From contig BROG01000995.1 in NCBI GenBank assembly GCA_030159075.1, positions 25,001 to 89,000 on the forward strand: 64,000 nucleotides of DNA. The letters run 5' to 3'. Below are positions 1 to 12,996 of the stretch, in pieces. Source of the DNA: Atrina japonica. Taxonomy: Eukaryota > Mollusca > Bivalvia > Pterioida > Pinnidae. The first letter of the stretch is position 1. Every line of letters starts with the position of its first letter. The notes below the pieces were generated by a model. It searched no databases and was not told where the DNA came from. It worked only from the letters and a program-made list of their open reading frames with translations. The translations under genes were made by a program, and so were the position numbers.

Positions 1-63
1 TACTGTACTGTACTGTATTATACTATACTATACTGTACTATAATTCATGTCGATAATGACAGA

Positions 64-133
<70 letters not shown>

Positions 134-157
134 TAATGATGATGATGATAATAATAG
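1..157. repeat. TACTG/TATAC-type and (AAT)n/(GAT)n simple repeats
   Basis: The first 40 bases alternate TACTG, TACTA and TATAC words. A nearly pure (AAT)n tract follows to about 130, then a short (GAT)n. It is seen directly and no function is implied. Confidence 0.9.
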
Positions 158-546
158 TATTAATTTATTATTCAATTTTATATTTTTATTAATAAAAATT
201 TCTTGTTCCAACTCAGCTAGACCTGCATGTTAACTTGTATACAATAATTATTTTTTTTATGATTTCCGGAAGATGATGACGTCACTGGTACCTTTTGATT
301 TATTGGTATCTTGTTCTTCTAACTTTCACAGTATGGTTGCTTTCCTTTTGATTCAAATTTTCTCTTTTATCATCAATAAGCATGGTATGTTTTCTTTGTG
401 CCACAGCCATCGACAAATGAAATAACACAAATTTATTTCAAAATGATGTGTGCATGTTATTTGTTAAATTACCATGATCAAAGCTGCGTAATTATTTTAT
501 TCTTTTTATGAGTTTTGAATCTGTATTTTATGTAAATCAAAAATAG
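158..546. other. AT-rich stretch, no gene seen
   Basis: No repeat family or open frame could be supported here. The T-rich end (about 495-546) precedes the candidate exon at 547 and could be its intron end. Confidence 0.5.
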
Positions 547-637
547 AAAAAGAAGTGGACGTACAAACCGTGCTCAGTGCCCTTACATGAACTGCAATGC
601 TCTCCAAGAAAGCGTTGTTTTCTCTGACGACAAACAG
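547..637 (+). CDS. candidate internal exon of an unrecognised gene
   Basis: An open frame (stop at 533-535 upstream) lies between a possible acceptor, ATAG ending at 546, and a donor, CAG|GTGAAT at 637/638. Reading in the frame of codon 548, the 30-residue product is polar and has a CPYMNC stretch (C-x4-C) followed by an acidic end, FSDDKQ. The exon would enter with one extra base and leave in phase 0. Codon composition looks protein-like, unlike the surrounding AT-rich DNA. The polypyrimidine tract is T-rich but not strong. I do not recognise the protein, and chance cannot be excluded for a 91-bp frame. Nothing nearby supplies flanking exons. Confidence 0.35.
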
Positions 638-864
638 GTGAATTCTGACTAATCAAGTTCTTGTTAATACAAGTTTCAAATAAAAATAAAAATTAAAATC
701 AACTAAAATAAAAATCAACTCGGAAATATTGTTTATTTATCAGTTGTATAAAATGCTTTAAATTTGAAAGTGACGCGGTTCATGATCAGGTATATTTTAT
801 TAGTAAAATTCTATGATCGAATCAGTTGTAGAATATTTGACAAGTGGCATGCTACCTTCATCAA

Positions 865-1074
865 TATCAGACGGAGTGTAGTTCTTGATACGGTTTTCAA
901 TATCGGACGGGGCGTGGTTCATGATAAGGTATTCGATATTAGACGGGGGAGTGGTTCATGATAAGGTATTTAATATCAAAGGGGTGTTGCTCCGGATCAG
1001 GTATAAAATATCAGACAGGGGCGTGGTTCATGAAGACGGGGTGTGGTTCATGATAAAGTATTCAGTAAGGTATT

Positions 1075-1141
<67 letters not shown>

Positions 1142-1530
1142 ATTAGACTGGGGCGTGGTTCATGACAAGATATTCAATATCATACGGGGTGTGGTTCATG
1201 ACAAGGTATTCAATATCATACGGGGTGTGGTTCATGACAAGATATTCAATATCATACGGGGTGTGGTTCATGACAAGATATTCAATATCATACGGGGTGT
1301 GGTTTATGACAAGATATTCAATATCATACGGGGTGTGGTTCATGCACGATATTCAATATCATACGGGGTGTGGTTCATGACAAGATATTCAATATCATAC
1401 GGGGTGTGGTTCATGACAAGATATTCAATATCATACGGGGTGTGATTCATGACAAGATATTCAATATTATACGGGGCGTGGTTCATGTCAAGATATTCAA
1501 TATCAAACGGGAGGCGATATACAATATTAT
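865..1530. repeat. 36-bp minisatellite interrupted by a C run
   Basis: Units of 36 bp built around GTGGTTCATGACAAGATATT are repeated about 16 times. Units before the C tract (about 865-1070) are diverged, while those from 1141 to 1450 are nearly identical. The unit length is a multiple of three and lacks stops, so 12-residue repeats appear open on both strands. These are not genes. Confidence 0.92.
1076..1138 (+). repeat. homopolymer run of 63 C
   Basis: An uninterrupted run of 63 C lies inside the 36-bp minisatellite, separating degenerate from homogeneous units. The opposite strand is a G run able to form quadruplex structures. The exact length may be a sequencing estimate. Confidence 0.95.
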
Positions 1531-2804
1531 TAAAGATGCATAGTCCTTGGTAAAGTATTCCATTTTTAACAACGTGCAGTTTGATAAAATTAAATTTGGT
1601 ACACTTGGGAAAACTCAGATTTCCCCACTTTCTTTCCAGATTAAACACCACCACCCCACTCCCACCCCCACTCCCCAGACCAACATCATTGCCTACAAGA
1701 AATATTGTAAAGTTCAAGATAAAAATTTCTTGTTAATGTTTTCAAAATGAATAGATACGAGTTTCCGTTTTCGGCGTAAACCATCATATGCTTTTGTTAC
1801 AGCACTTTGTAATCAGTATAGTGGATAGCCACGTGTACTAGAACTGTGGCTTATGTAATTTTGTTTTACACTAAAGCTGAACAATTTCTGTAAATTATTT
1901 TCCTCACCAGTTTATGACACAAGCTTATCTTTTTTAGACTGTATAATTACCAAATGCATTCTACATAACGGCAATATGATTATGAGTGTAATCCCAAACC
2001 TCATACTACATGGGACGTGAATGGTAGATAAGTGATACAAGTCGCCATGCATATGAGAATATCCTTTGTCAATAAGAACGTATTTGTCTATCTAGGGATT
2101 CCAGATGCATTAATCTTTTGAGCAGTTAGAAAAGTACATACATGCTATTCATTTTATCGCCACTCAATATCGATGATTGCTATTCGATTTAAAAATTGAA
2201 ATTAACACGAAATATTGGTTTGATAAAATGTATCTGGCTGTTTTTATTAGTCCAGTAACTGAATATGCAATACCAAACCAGTGACCAAATTTGTGCAATA
2301 TTTTACGTTGTTGAACGCATGAAATCGCAATTAAGGAAGCTTTATGGTCATGTTAAACAATATGAACTCATCCTCTCTGATGAACGTCTTATAGTATTGT
2401 GGAGCACGGCCATATACAATAACTTCCTTTCGCCAATCAGATCTTAAACGATGATGACATTTTCACCGACTTTGACCATTTCACTGAATTTGAGGGGTTT
2501 CCATGTAGAATTTGCGACGGTTGCTGCATGCTAACAGGGCACGCTGACTTCTTCCGGACACCTAGGGTATTGAAAAGCTACACGCGCTATGATGTCACAA
2601 TACAATTTATGATGTAGGGTGTCTTTGGCGTCTAAGATGTGCATAATGTCAGATACGATTCTTTAATGACAAACCCTCGGCAATCCTTGGGTTTGTCATT
2701 CACGAATTTTACCCTCGGATTGAGATTCCTTTGTCATAAACTCAAGGTAGGAGTAGATTTTATTATTCTCAAAGAAAGAAGTATATGTTTACATGTAATT
2801 AAAT
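1531..2804. other. no supported gene
   Basis: AT-rich DNA with a C/A-rich patch at about 1645-1680. A 60-codon frame at 2265-2447 has no supporting splice site, homologue or composition, so it is not called. Confidence 0.5.
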
Positions 2805-3093
2805 ATTGTTTGTTGTTGGACTGTTGTTTAAAGTCCCACTCAATAATCTTTCTCTCATATGGAGACGTCACCAAATGCCAGTGAAGGGCTTCAAATTTTG
2901 GCTCATGCTCGGCACTTACGGCCATTGAGCAGTGAGTGTTCTTTAATGTGCCGACACCTACTGTGACACGGTATCTCGGTTTTTGCTGTCTCGTCTGAAG
3001 GACAGGAATCCGATCTGCCGCCTACTGGACTCGAACTCACGACCTCACGATCACGAGTCGAGCGCGCTACAGAATGAGCCAGGCCGACTCTTG
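2805..3093 (-). mobile_element. tRNA-headed SINE (family C), reverse strand
   Basis: Read on the minus strand, the head (about 3093 to 3000) contains a B-box-like GAGTTCGAGTCC after a GTAGCGCGCTCGACTCG segment. The body reads TGTCACAGTAGGTGTCGGCA, then TTAAAGAACACTCACTGCTC and a GTGACGTCTCCATATGAG tail. The same element occurs on the plus strand at 42455-42775. It resembles tRNA-derived SINEs widespread in molluscs, but the named family cannot be assigned here. Confidence 0.85.
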
Positions 3094-3340
3094 AATATTG
3101 TTCGTAATAAAGTAGGTGATAATATGAAGGTCGATGTATTTCGAGATGTACTGACAACTTTGAAGCCAAGCTTGGCCACTATGCTTCGCATTTTGACGGG
3201 CATGGATATCAATAAAAAAATAGATTGTTTGAAACATATTTTATTATGTAAACATAATGAGATTTGACACACGTTACCTCAACTCAAGATCCTCATCTCC
3301 CAAAAATACATGTATAACAGAATGACAAATAAACGACATG

Positions 3341-3429
3341 AAGTCAGTCAGTCAGTCAGTGTTGATTTTACGTGCGGCGTGACTACTTAAAGCCCTTGCC
3401 ACACGCCGGAGCTACCCCTGTAGCTCCGG
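3341..3429. repeat. short (CAGT)n and a perfect 10-bp stem hairpin
   Basis: A short CAGT repeat (about 3342-3360) is followed by CCGGAGCTAC (3406-3415), a CCCT loop and GTAGCTCCGG (3420-3429), which pair perfectly. Its role is unknown. It may be the end of a degraded dispersed repeat. Confidence 0.7.
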
Positions 3430-3554
3430 AGATGCTCCTTGTGTTTAACGTGCAACCATGATGGAAGTTGTTACACGTGTTCGCCCCTACGAAGTAGGCT
3501 TGAGCACTGGATCTGGTTACTACATGATGTCAACAGAGACATTATTTTATATAT

Positions 3555-3710
3555 GTATCAATAATTAAAGAAATAATTACACATGTATTAATTATGAAAG
3601 AAATAATTATCAAAGATAATTAAAGAAAAATGCATATATATCAATAATTAAAGAAATAATTATCAATAATTAAATTAATTAAGTACGTTTTAATAATTAA
3701 AGGAACATTA
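3555..3710. repeat. degenerate AATTAAAGAAATAATTA repeats
   Basis: The words CAATAATTAAAG and AAATAATTA recur irregularly. A similar word returns at 4908-4930, after the 43-bp array. Confidence 0.7.
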
Positions 3711-3924
3711 GCTGTGTTTTTTCAACCGTTTTCGCTTTTTACTTCCTAGATTGATATATAATAACAAAGAAGATATATACACAGTAATAAGACTTTTTTT
3801 ATTCCTATATATTTTGTGAAAATTGCTTGAGGAACCCAGGTTAGGCAGTTTTTCAATTGCAATTGATTAACTCAACCTTACTATTTGTATATGAATACTA
3901 CACTGTACCTGACCTTATTTTCAA

Positions 3925-4833
3925 AATATATAGGAATATAAGACTTTCCATGCCTGTGTATAGCTCTTATATATAGGAATATAAGACTTTCCATGCCTGT
4001 GTATAGCTCTTATATATAGGAATATAAGACTTTCCATGCCTGTGTATAGCTCTTATATATAGGAATATAAGACTTTCCATGCCTGTGTATAGTCTTATAT
4101 ATAGGAATATAAGACTTTCCATGCCTGTGTATAGCTCTTATATATAGGAATATAAGACTTTCCATGCCTGTGTATAGCTCTTATATATAGGAATATAAGA
4201 CTTTCCATGCCCTGCCTAGCTCTTATATATAGGAATATAAGACTTTCCATGCCTGTGTATAGCTCTTATATATAGGAATATAAGACTTTCCATGCCTGTG
4301 TATAGCTCTTATATATAGGAATATAAGACTTTCCATGCCTGTGTATAGCTCTTATATATAGGAATATAAGACTTTCCATGCCTGTGTATAGCTCTTATAT
4401 ATAGGAATATAAGACTTTCCATGCCTGTGTATAGCCTTATATATAGGAATATAAGACTTTCCATGCCTGTGTATAGCTCTTATATATAGGAATATAAGAC
4501 TTTCCATGCCTGTGTATATAGCTCTTATATATAGGAATATAAGACTTTCCATGCCTGTGTATAGCTCTTATATATAGGAAATATAAGACTTTCCATGCCT
4601 GTGTATAGCTCTTATATATAGGAATATAAGACTTTCCATGCCTGTGTATAGCTCTTATATATAGGAATATAAGACTTTCCATGCCTGTGTATAGCTCTTA
4701 TATATAGGAATATAAGACTTTCCATGCCTGTGTATAGCTCTTATATATAGGAATATAAGACTTTCCATGCCTGTGTATAGCTCTTATATATAGGAATATA
4801 AGACTTTCCATGCCTGTGTATAGCTCTTATTTG
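3925..4833. repeat. 43-bp minisatellite, about 21 units
   Basis: The spacing of AGGAATATAAGACTTTCCAT is 43 bp (3932, 3975, 4018 and onward). Units are nearly identical, with rare 1-4 base indels (for example at about 4090, 4210, 4435, 4515 and 4580). Stop-free minus-strand frames in this array are a property of the unit and are not genes. Confidence 0.95.
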
Positions 4834-6311
4834 TTATTGTACAACAGGTGCAAGCAGTTTAAAAAAGATTGAAATATTGTCTTGGTTAACACAGCTAATG
4901 CCACTTTCAAGAAATAATTACATATATATCAATAGTTAAAAAAAATAAATGTTCTTGGGAAATTGAATTGATCGTTGAATTGGTTTATGTAAAGCAGAAT
5001 GTGTGATGCATGGGATGGAGTGAGCTGGCCACGAGGAAAATGGAAGGGGCATGCGCACTTAGGTTAAGTGTATAATGTAGACAAAAAGATAAGGATTTGA
5101 GCACCAAACAGGTCTTCAAAATCTTATAGAAATATAAATAAACAATTTAAGTCATGGTATCGTGGTAATATTGAAAAAATAACAAGTCTACTATATCTAT
5201 TTATATTTACAAGTTCCAAACATTTTCTCATATCTAAAAAAAATACTATTGAATAAATATGAATCTTTTTCAAAGAATATTTCCAAATGTTTCAGATATT
5301 TATCAAAAATACTATCAAATACTTTCAGATGTTTTTTTTTTTCAAAAAAATATTTACAAACGTTTTGACAACTTTTTAAAATAACATCAATAAATCATTT
5401 TCAAATATTTTTTAACTTAAAATAAATAGAAATGTTTCCGCTTCTCTAAGTAAAGAGCAAATTTCAGCTATAAAACCTATGCTTCACATATATAAGTTTC
5501 AAATATATTGTTTAGTATTTAGTACTTTGTCCAGTCACGTGGTTGAATGGAGCTTTCACGTCATATAAATTTTCCCTTTTTTACTGTTCAACAATTAACG
5601 AACATGTATTTATTGTAATCTACAGAAGAATTGTTTTAAAATAATGACATCGTTTTCAACAAACAAATTACGTGTGGGTTCTAAAATGAGGCGTGATCAG
5701 TAGCTATGGGAATTAAACTTTATTTTCAATTTCTGTTCTGGTAACACTTTTAAGAATAATGAGTTCTTGACGCAAGTAAAATACAATTTCTTTCCTACTT
5801 TAGACATATTATGCAATAGTTTTCTCAACATATTCGTATATTGTATCAGCTTTAGACAGATTTTAGAATCAACATCAGTAATTTGTATTGAATACCTACA
5901 ATGCACCGTTGTTCGGAGTACCTTGGGGTTTGAGATTTATTTTGTAATATCGCTTTTTGACGTCTCATATGCTAGAAATTACATTAATATGACAAGTGAA
6001 AAATTATTATTCCGAAGTTTTCTGAAAAATTCTGTCAAGGACTTCATTCTACTACTTTATTGATCTGGGGAGATATAAAGAAAATAATATCAACAACTCG
6101 GATATAGTCAGATAAAGTTCACAATAATCGTCGAAATTAGACATAGAATCAGATTGACGTCAAAAGCGAGGCGATATAGACAAAAAAAGAAGCATAATGA
6201 TAAGGAAAATGCTTTTAATTAAAACTGCATTACAGGTAATAAAGAATTAAAATAATAAATCATATAGCTCAAACAAGAATAATGAATAATATAGACGCAA
6301 ACTGTGTCTAT

Positions 6312-6315
<4 letters not shown>
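4834..6315. other. AT-rich stretch, no gene seen
   Basis: Runs of A/T and words such as TTTCAAATATTT recur between 5200 and 5420. The 98-codon frame at 5767-6063 shows no domain or splice support and is not called. Confidence 0.5.

Positions 6316-6376
<61 letters not shown>
6316..6376. repeat. (CT)n microsatellite
   Basis: A pure dinucleotide tract of about 60 bp, followed by a short CA run at about 6395-6404. Confidence 0.97.
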
Positions 6377-6380
<4 letters not shown>

Positions 6381-6689
6381 TTTCTCTTTCTCCAACACAC
6401 ACACGCAAACGTACTTAATATGTTCACATTTCAAATTTATTTCAATATTATTTTTAAAACATTTTAAAACATCTAAAACCAGAAATGTCGTATTAACATC
6501 AGAGCATTTTCTGATGCGTGTTCTATGCGGGCTTGGTCACTCAGCGAGTATATAGCATAAGTCCCCTTTTCCTCCAAAATTATAGCCGATATAATGCTAT
6601 ATTCCCAGTCGCAAATCATACCTTTTCCCCCAATATTTTTGCCAAAAATTGTTTCATGAACATAGCATAACATCTTTTCATTATTTCTC

Positions 6690-6786
6690 ATTTTTATTGT
6701 TTTTTTTTTGTTTTTTTTTTTTTATTTGTTTGTTGTTGTTTTTTTTTTTGTGTTGTTTTGTTTTGTTTTTTGTTGTTTTTTTTTTA
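6690..6786. repeat. T-rich low-complexity tract
   Basis: Poly-T interrupted by GTT and TTG words. It explains the Phe/Leu-rich frame found here. Confidence 0.9.
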
Positions 6787-7424
6787 AAGTTGAAATATGG
6801 CAGCTCGACAATAAAAAAGATTTCAAAAAATAGCAAATATCAAGATAAAATGAAATGTCTTATGCAAAACAAAAATCCCAATTTTGAGCCAAAATGACGC
6901 TAAATTCCCAATACCAGCGCCATGGGCCATGTTCCCAAAAATGTACTGTGTGATAAGATCCGTAAAGCATATATTTCAGTATTGTCGTTATTGTTTCAAA
7001 ATAAATTTGTTAAGGTAAATTTTACCCAAAATTATGTCTCTGATATTACATAATGTACTTACATTGGCTTTGACTTTTCTGTCAGTAATATCCACTTCTA
7101 TCGACAAGTGATATTCAAGCTGAGAGTAAAACGTACATTGATCCATTTCGACACGCCTCTACCGACATTGAAGTGTTAAACTTAATTATGTCTAATTTAC
7201 TAAATCAGGAGGTCTTTTTTACGTGGAACTAGCAAGATATATCTCCGTGTTAAACGATCACGGCGAGAAGAGTTAGCACATTTTGAATATTTCATTTCAT
7301 TAATTACTTTTTGGTTTTTTTTCTTTGAAGTACTTATGTTAGGGTTAAAAGTAAAGGGAAAATACACTCCAAACAAACAGGCCTTTTAACTTTGAAACAT
7401 TTATCTAGAGCCATAAAAATATTG
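6787..7424. other. no supported gene
   Basis: Unique-looking AT-rich DNA. Nothing is called. Confidence 0.45.
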
Positions 7425-7670
7425 GATATAAAAATATCAGATACCAAAGTATAAATTTACAATGTCCAGGATATAGATACGAATCTTGTAAAAATTTAAC
7501 ACGGACGTCTCGAAACTAAAAGGTGGGATCAGATACCATGGAGGAGTAAGCATCCCCTGTTGACCGGTCACACCGGCGGTGAGTCCTTAGTTAAATCCAA
7601 ATGAAATACATTAGGAACGAATCCTCGTCACAGTTAGTACAGACGTCGCTATCAAACAGGCACCTCAACA
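7425..7670 (-). mobile_element. dispersed repeat family A, reverse strand
   Basis: On the minus strand it reads GTGACCGGTCAACAGGGGAT, then CTTACTCCTCCATGG, and later TATACTTTGGTATCTGATA. This order is shared with copies at about 23.2, 24.0, 25.0, 32.9, 44.9 and 46.9 kb. No ORF, clear pol III box or TIR was seen. Confidence 0.8.
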
Positions 7671-9639
<1,969 letters not shown>

Positions 9640-9737
9640 ACTCTGAGGTCCGTGTTTGTTTAATGTTTACCAGATTTATATATTGTATCCCGGTCATCCT
9701 GAAGATTTGCACTTTAGTATCTGAGATTTCTATATAA
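9640..9737 (+). mobile_element. family A fragment (3' half)
   Basis: Carries GAGGTCCGTGTTTGT, a CCAGATTT motif and ACTTTAGTATCTGAGATTT, in the same order as in full copies. The central CCATGG part is missing. Confidence 0.65.
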
Positions 9738-10189
9738 GTACACAATATGCGTATCTAGATCTTTTTGCAGTACACATTCCCTCTCCTTTGATAAAGTCGG
9801 TTGTAGTAATCAACAAATGTCGTAAAGGAATCCTTATTAAAAGTTAGGCAAGGCATACTCCTGTCTCTTTAGACACAAAGTCTTAAAACAAACCAAAACA
9901 CTATATTTTATGGTTTAATGGAAGGTTGTTGTGTTGCTGTTTCTTGATGATTTCTATTCATATTAACATTTGTTTTTCGTGGAATTATCAACGGTAAGAA
10001 TTGTGAAGTCTTGCCTCAAACTAAATTTGTCTCTATGTAACAAAAATGTATGAATTTAATTTCAGACGATCGAAGACCTGAGCCAGCCCTGAGCTGGGTC
10101 ACACACCCCATCCTCCACTTAACCAACCCCCCCCCCCCCACACACACACACACACAAATACCACGGATACTCACATACATGTACTAACC
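9738..10189. other. no supported gene; (C)n-(CA)n at about 10128-10157
   Basis: A C run passes into a CA microsatellite. The rest is unremarkable. Confidence 0.55.
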
Positions 10190-10262
10190 TGATGAACACG
10201 GGCCTCTGGAAATACAGAGGTGGTATCATCGACCATGGAGAGTAATATATCCCTGCTGAGGA
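10190..10262 (-). mobile_element. family A fragment, reverse strand
   Basis: Reads GATACCACCTCTGTATTTCC then AGAGGCCCGTGTTCATCAGG on the minus strand. It is closest to the fragment at 14630-14722, so these two form a subtype. Confidence 0.65.
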
Positions 10263-10321
10263 ATGCCACGAGTATCAAATTTATGTATTTTTTCCTGTTG
10301 AGTTTAAATTCGTATTAAAGG

Positions 10322-10580
10322 AAGGGACCTCCGTAGTCGAGTGGTCAAATCATCGAACTCTAAATCAGGAAGTGTCTCACTTCCTGTCAGCGCAGGTTCG
10401 ATTCCCACTGGAACCTAGGGTGATATTTGTGAGAAAGTTTGCCAGTTTACTTGCGGATGGCCGGTGGTCTCTTGTCGGATAACCTGGTTCTCTACTACAC
10501 CACTAAAAACTGGCCGCCACCACATAACTAAAAAAAATTGTTGAGCGTGGAGTAAAACACCATTCAAAATTCAAATTCGT
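10322..10580 (+). mobile_element. tRNA-headed SINE (family B)
   Basis: The head has an A-box-like GTAGTCGAGTGG and a B-box-like GGTTCGATTCC. It is followed by CCCACTGGAACCTAGG, GAGAAAGTTTGCCAGTTTAC, AAAACTGGCCGCCACCAC and a GGAGTAAAACACCATTC end. At least eight more copies or fragments lie in this window on both strands. Confidence 0.85.
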
Positions 10581-10640
10581 ATCTAAGCTAACTATACCTA
10601 GAACGTGTTGATGTCTGTCATATACGGAACTTTTCCCCAG

Positions 10641-10811
10641 ATGTTCACTTGGCTACAGTTGTTAATATTAGCAATCGCCATTATGGAGAAAATTAGTACC
10701 GGGCAGGTCATTAGAGAATTGCTGTGCCGACCAGATGGCGATCGTCTCGAGCAATATTGCAGCTACGTAGTAAATGAATTGGATATCTTTGACAAGAATA
10801 CCGTAAATTAG
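10641..10811 (+). CDS. candidate small secreted or membrane protein, or terminal exon
   Basis: ATG at 10641 opens a 56-codon frame ending at TAG 10809-10811. Residues 2-15 are strongly hydrophobic (FTWLQLLILAIAIM), like a signal peptide or membrane anchor. The rest is polar, with two cysteines (C29 and C40) flanking a charged RPDGDRLEQY segment. The frame is also open upstream to an ATG at 10605, and an acceptor-like TTTTCCCCAG ends exactly at 10640, so it could instead be a last exon. Codon use is more balanced than in neighbouring DNA. It sits just after a family B SINE. No family is recognised. A frame this short could be chance. Confidence 0.3.
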   Translation: MFTWLQLLILAIAIMEKISTGQVIRELLCRPDGDRLEQYCSYVVNELDIFDKNTVN

Positions 10812-10974
10812 ATATAATTAACACGGCGGTGTTTCCTGTACTTTGTGTTTGTGATATTTCGTCAATACACTTGGTGAAATAACAAGCATTACTCTTGTCT
10901 CCAGTCAGTCTTCACATAAATTCACATCCCTGAGGAACTTGAACTACTGGACATTTTACATAGGGTTAAAATTT

Positions 10975-11415
10975 GCATCTAGGTCCGAACCATAAAACTT
11001 AAGAATCCAATTCAATCTGAAAATATTCTGTTTGGCCTGACAACTTGGCCCATCTCCATAAAACTTAAGAATTTACTATTGTCTGAGAATATTCTCAGTT
11101 TGACCTGACAACTTGGCCCATCTCCATATAACTTAAGAATTTACTATTGTCTGAGAATATTCTCAGTTTGACCTTGTCTTGGTATCATAAAAATAGAGAA
11201 TCTGATTTAATCTGAGAATATTCATGATTTGGCCAAACAAATGGGCCCGTCACAATAAAACCTGAGAATTTATTATGGTCTGAGAATATTCTCAATGCGC
11301 ATGACATATGGGTCCGTCACCATAAAACCTGAAAATTTACTATAGTCTGTGAATATTCTCAATCCGCATGACATATGACCCATAAAACTGTAGTCTGAGA
11401 ATATTCTCAACTTGA
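10975..11415. repeat. diverged 68-bp tandem repeat with GAATATTC palindromes
   Basis: AACTTGGCCCATCTCCAT at 11042 and 11110 gives the 68-bp period. About six or seven units are present, the outer ones diverged. Most units keep TCTGAGAATATTCTCA. In two units CTGAGAATATTCTCAG (11083-11098 and 11151-11166) is a perfect 16-bp palindrome. Confidence 0.85.
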
Positions 11416-12140
11416 CTTATTTGTTTTAGATTTAGATAATTTCAAGTTAAAATGTGCTAGGTCATTTTGATGAGATGTATTAATTGATATTTTTAGATGA
11501 CAGTTATATAAAAATCTTACATATTTCTAAGCATAGATTTCACGAACTTACCATTGAATAAATGTTTGATAGCCTGGATAGGAGGTTAATACTGGTAAAA
11601 CAAAATTGTTCCCTGTTGTGCATTACGTAATTTTACACAAAAACTGTGACGTCAGAGAAACATGAAAACCCTAGCATCTAGTGCTAATCCTGATTGGGAT
11701 TCAGTTAGCGGAAATGTCATTTTAATGTAAAACGATATATAGAAAACCCTGTAGCGTTATGTATTTCTAACCGACAATTTTTGTAGATGTACGTGGATGA
11801 TGATATTGTGAAAAACAATCCTTGTTTGTCATCTTTCATTTGTAACATTATAAAAAGCAAAATCGTGTAATTTCTAAAATCAACAAAATGGTTTTATCAA
11901 ACACTGACGAAAAATATAACAATCATTAACAATAATTGCAAATTTGTTTTTGCCCTCAAATGAACAATCCCTCTCGAAAAGGAAATTCTGTGAAATTACC
12001 GACTTAAGCATATCGGATATTATGTCACAGTTATCGATTTTAACATTCATAGCAAAACGCTTTTTCACATGATTTAACCATTTGTTTAGCTTTTCATGTT
12101 GAAAATCCCAAAATTTACGTACAGAATTTTATTTTTTGTT

Positions 12141-12145
<5 letters not shown>
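11416..12145. other. no supported gene
   Basis: AT-rich, without a recognisable repeat or exon. Confidence 0.45.

Positions 12146-12182
<37 letters not shown>
12146..12182. repeat. (GT)n microsatellite
   Basis: About 18 GT units. Confidence 0.96.
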
Positions 12183-12183
<1 letters not shown>

Positions 12184-12232
12184 CATTCTATTGATTTATA
12201 CTTTGATATCTGAGATGTTTTATATATTTTTT
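12183..12232 (+). mobile_element. family A 3'-end fragment
   Basis: ACATTCTATTGATTTATACT then TTGATATCTGAGATG matches the 3' end of family A. It directly abuts the GT microsatellite. Confidence 0.65.
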
Positions 12233-12530
12233 TGTTGCAAACGATGGTACGTTAAATATAGGATTGGAATATGTAAATAATGATTTCCAAAGGTGTCTGC
12301 CTGATGACAATAAACGAAGGATTTGCAATTCAATGACTTTTTCTATGGAATCATTCAGTTGAAACGAAATTCGACATTTCTAAATGCTAATTGAAATTTG
12401 ATTGACTTATCGATGAATCCATTTGAAAAATCATTTCGTCATGTAGCACACATACGTACCTACCATAGTAATATTATTTAGTTTATTTTGGTGATAATTT
12501 ATTGCAAAACAGCTGATTATATTTGGTTTA

Positions 12531-12775
12531 ATCGTAGAGTTGATAGCTCAGTGAGAATGTATATAATAAAACATAGAGTTGATAGCTCAGTGAGAATGTA
12601 TAGCATAAAACATAGAGTTGAAAGCTCAGTGAGAATGTATATAATAAAACAAAGAGTTGATAGCTCAGTGAGAATATATTTAATAAAACAAAGAGTTGAT
12701 AGCTCAGTGAGAATATATTTAATAAAACATATAGTTGAAAGCTCAGTGAGAATATATTTAATAAAACATAGGAAC
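12531..12775. repeat. 39-bp minisatellite, about 6 units
   Basis: Units are built on AGAGTTGATAGCTCAGTGAG followed by an AATGTATATAATAAAACA-type segment. The length is a multiple of three, so a 13-residue repeat is open on both strands (12488-12877 plus and 12517-12813 minus). I regard both frames as by-products. Confidence 0.92.
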
Positions 12776-12822
12776 GTACAGCAGAACCCCCGACAGCTGG
12801 CGACGGAATGCAACAGAATTGC

Positions 12823-12996
12823 GTTAAATCAGTGTTCGTTCAAAATAACCAGTTTGGAGTATGGTTTGATTACCTAAGCCGACAAAGGAAACGCGATTGT
12901 TATAAAATCGTTAAATCAGTGTTCGTTCAAAATAACCAGTTTGGAGTATGGTTTGATTACCTAAGCCGACAAAGGAAACGCGATTGTTATAAAATC
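12823..12996. repeat. exact 87-bp tandem duplication
   Basis: GTTAAATCAGTGTTCGTTCA starts at 12823 and again at 12910, and the copies look identical across the unit. The absence of differences points to a recent duplication. Confidence 0.93.

Noticed and set aside
885..1445. 186-codon frame with a poly-Pro segment
   Set aside because: A 36-bp minisatellite plus a 63-nt C run.
2265..2447. 60-codon frame with moderately balanced composition
   Set aside because: No motif, splice site, start context or related copy. The length is within chance expectation.
10641..10811. Insulin-like A-chain idea for the small secreted candidate (LEQYC resemblance)
   Set aside because: The known CC-x3-C-x8-C pattern is absent. 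Only two cysteines with ten residues between them are present.
12488..12877. 129-codon frame with 13-residue repeats
   Set aside because: 39-bp tandem repeats open on both strands. The non-repetitive remainder shows nothing recognisable.
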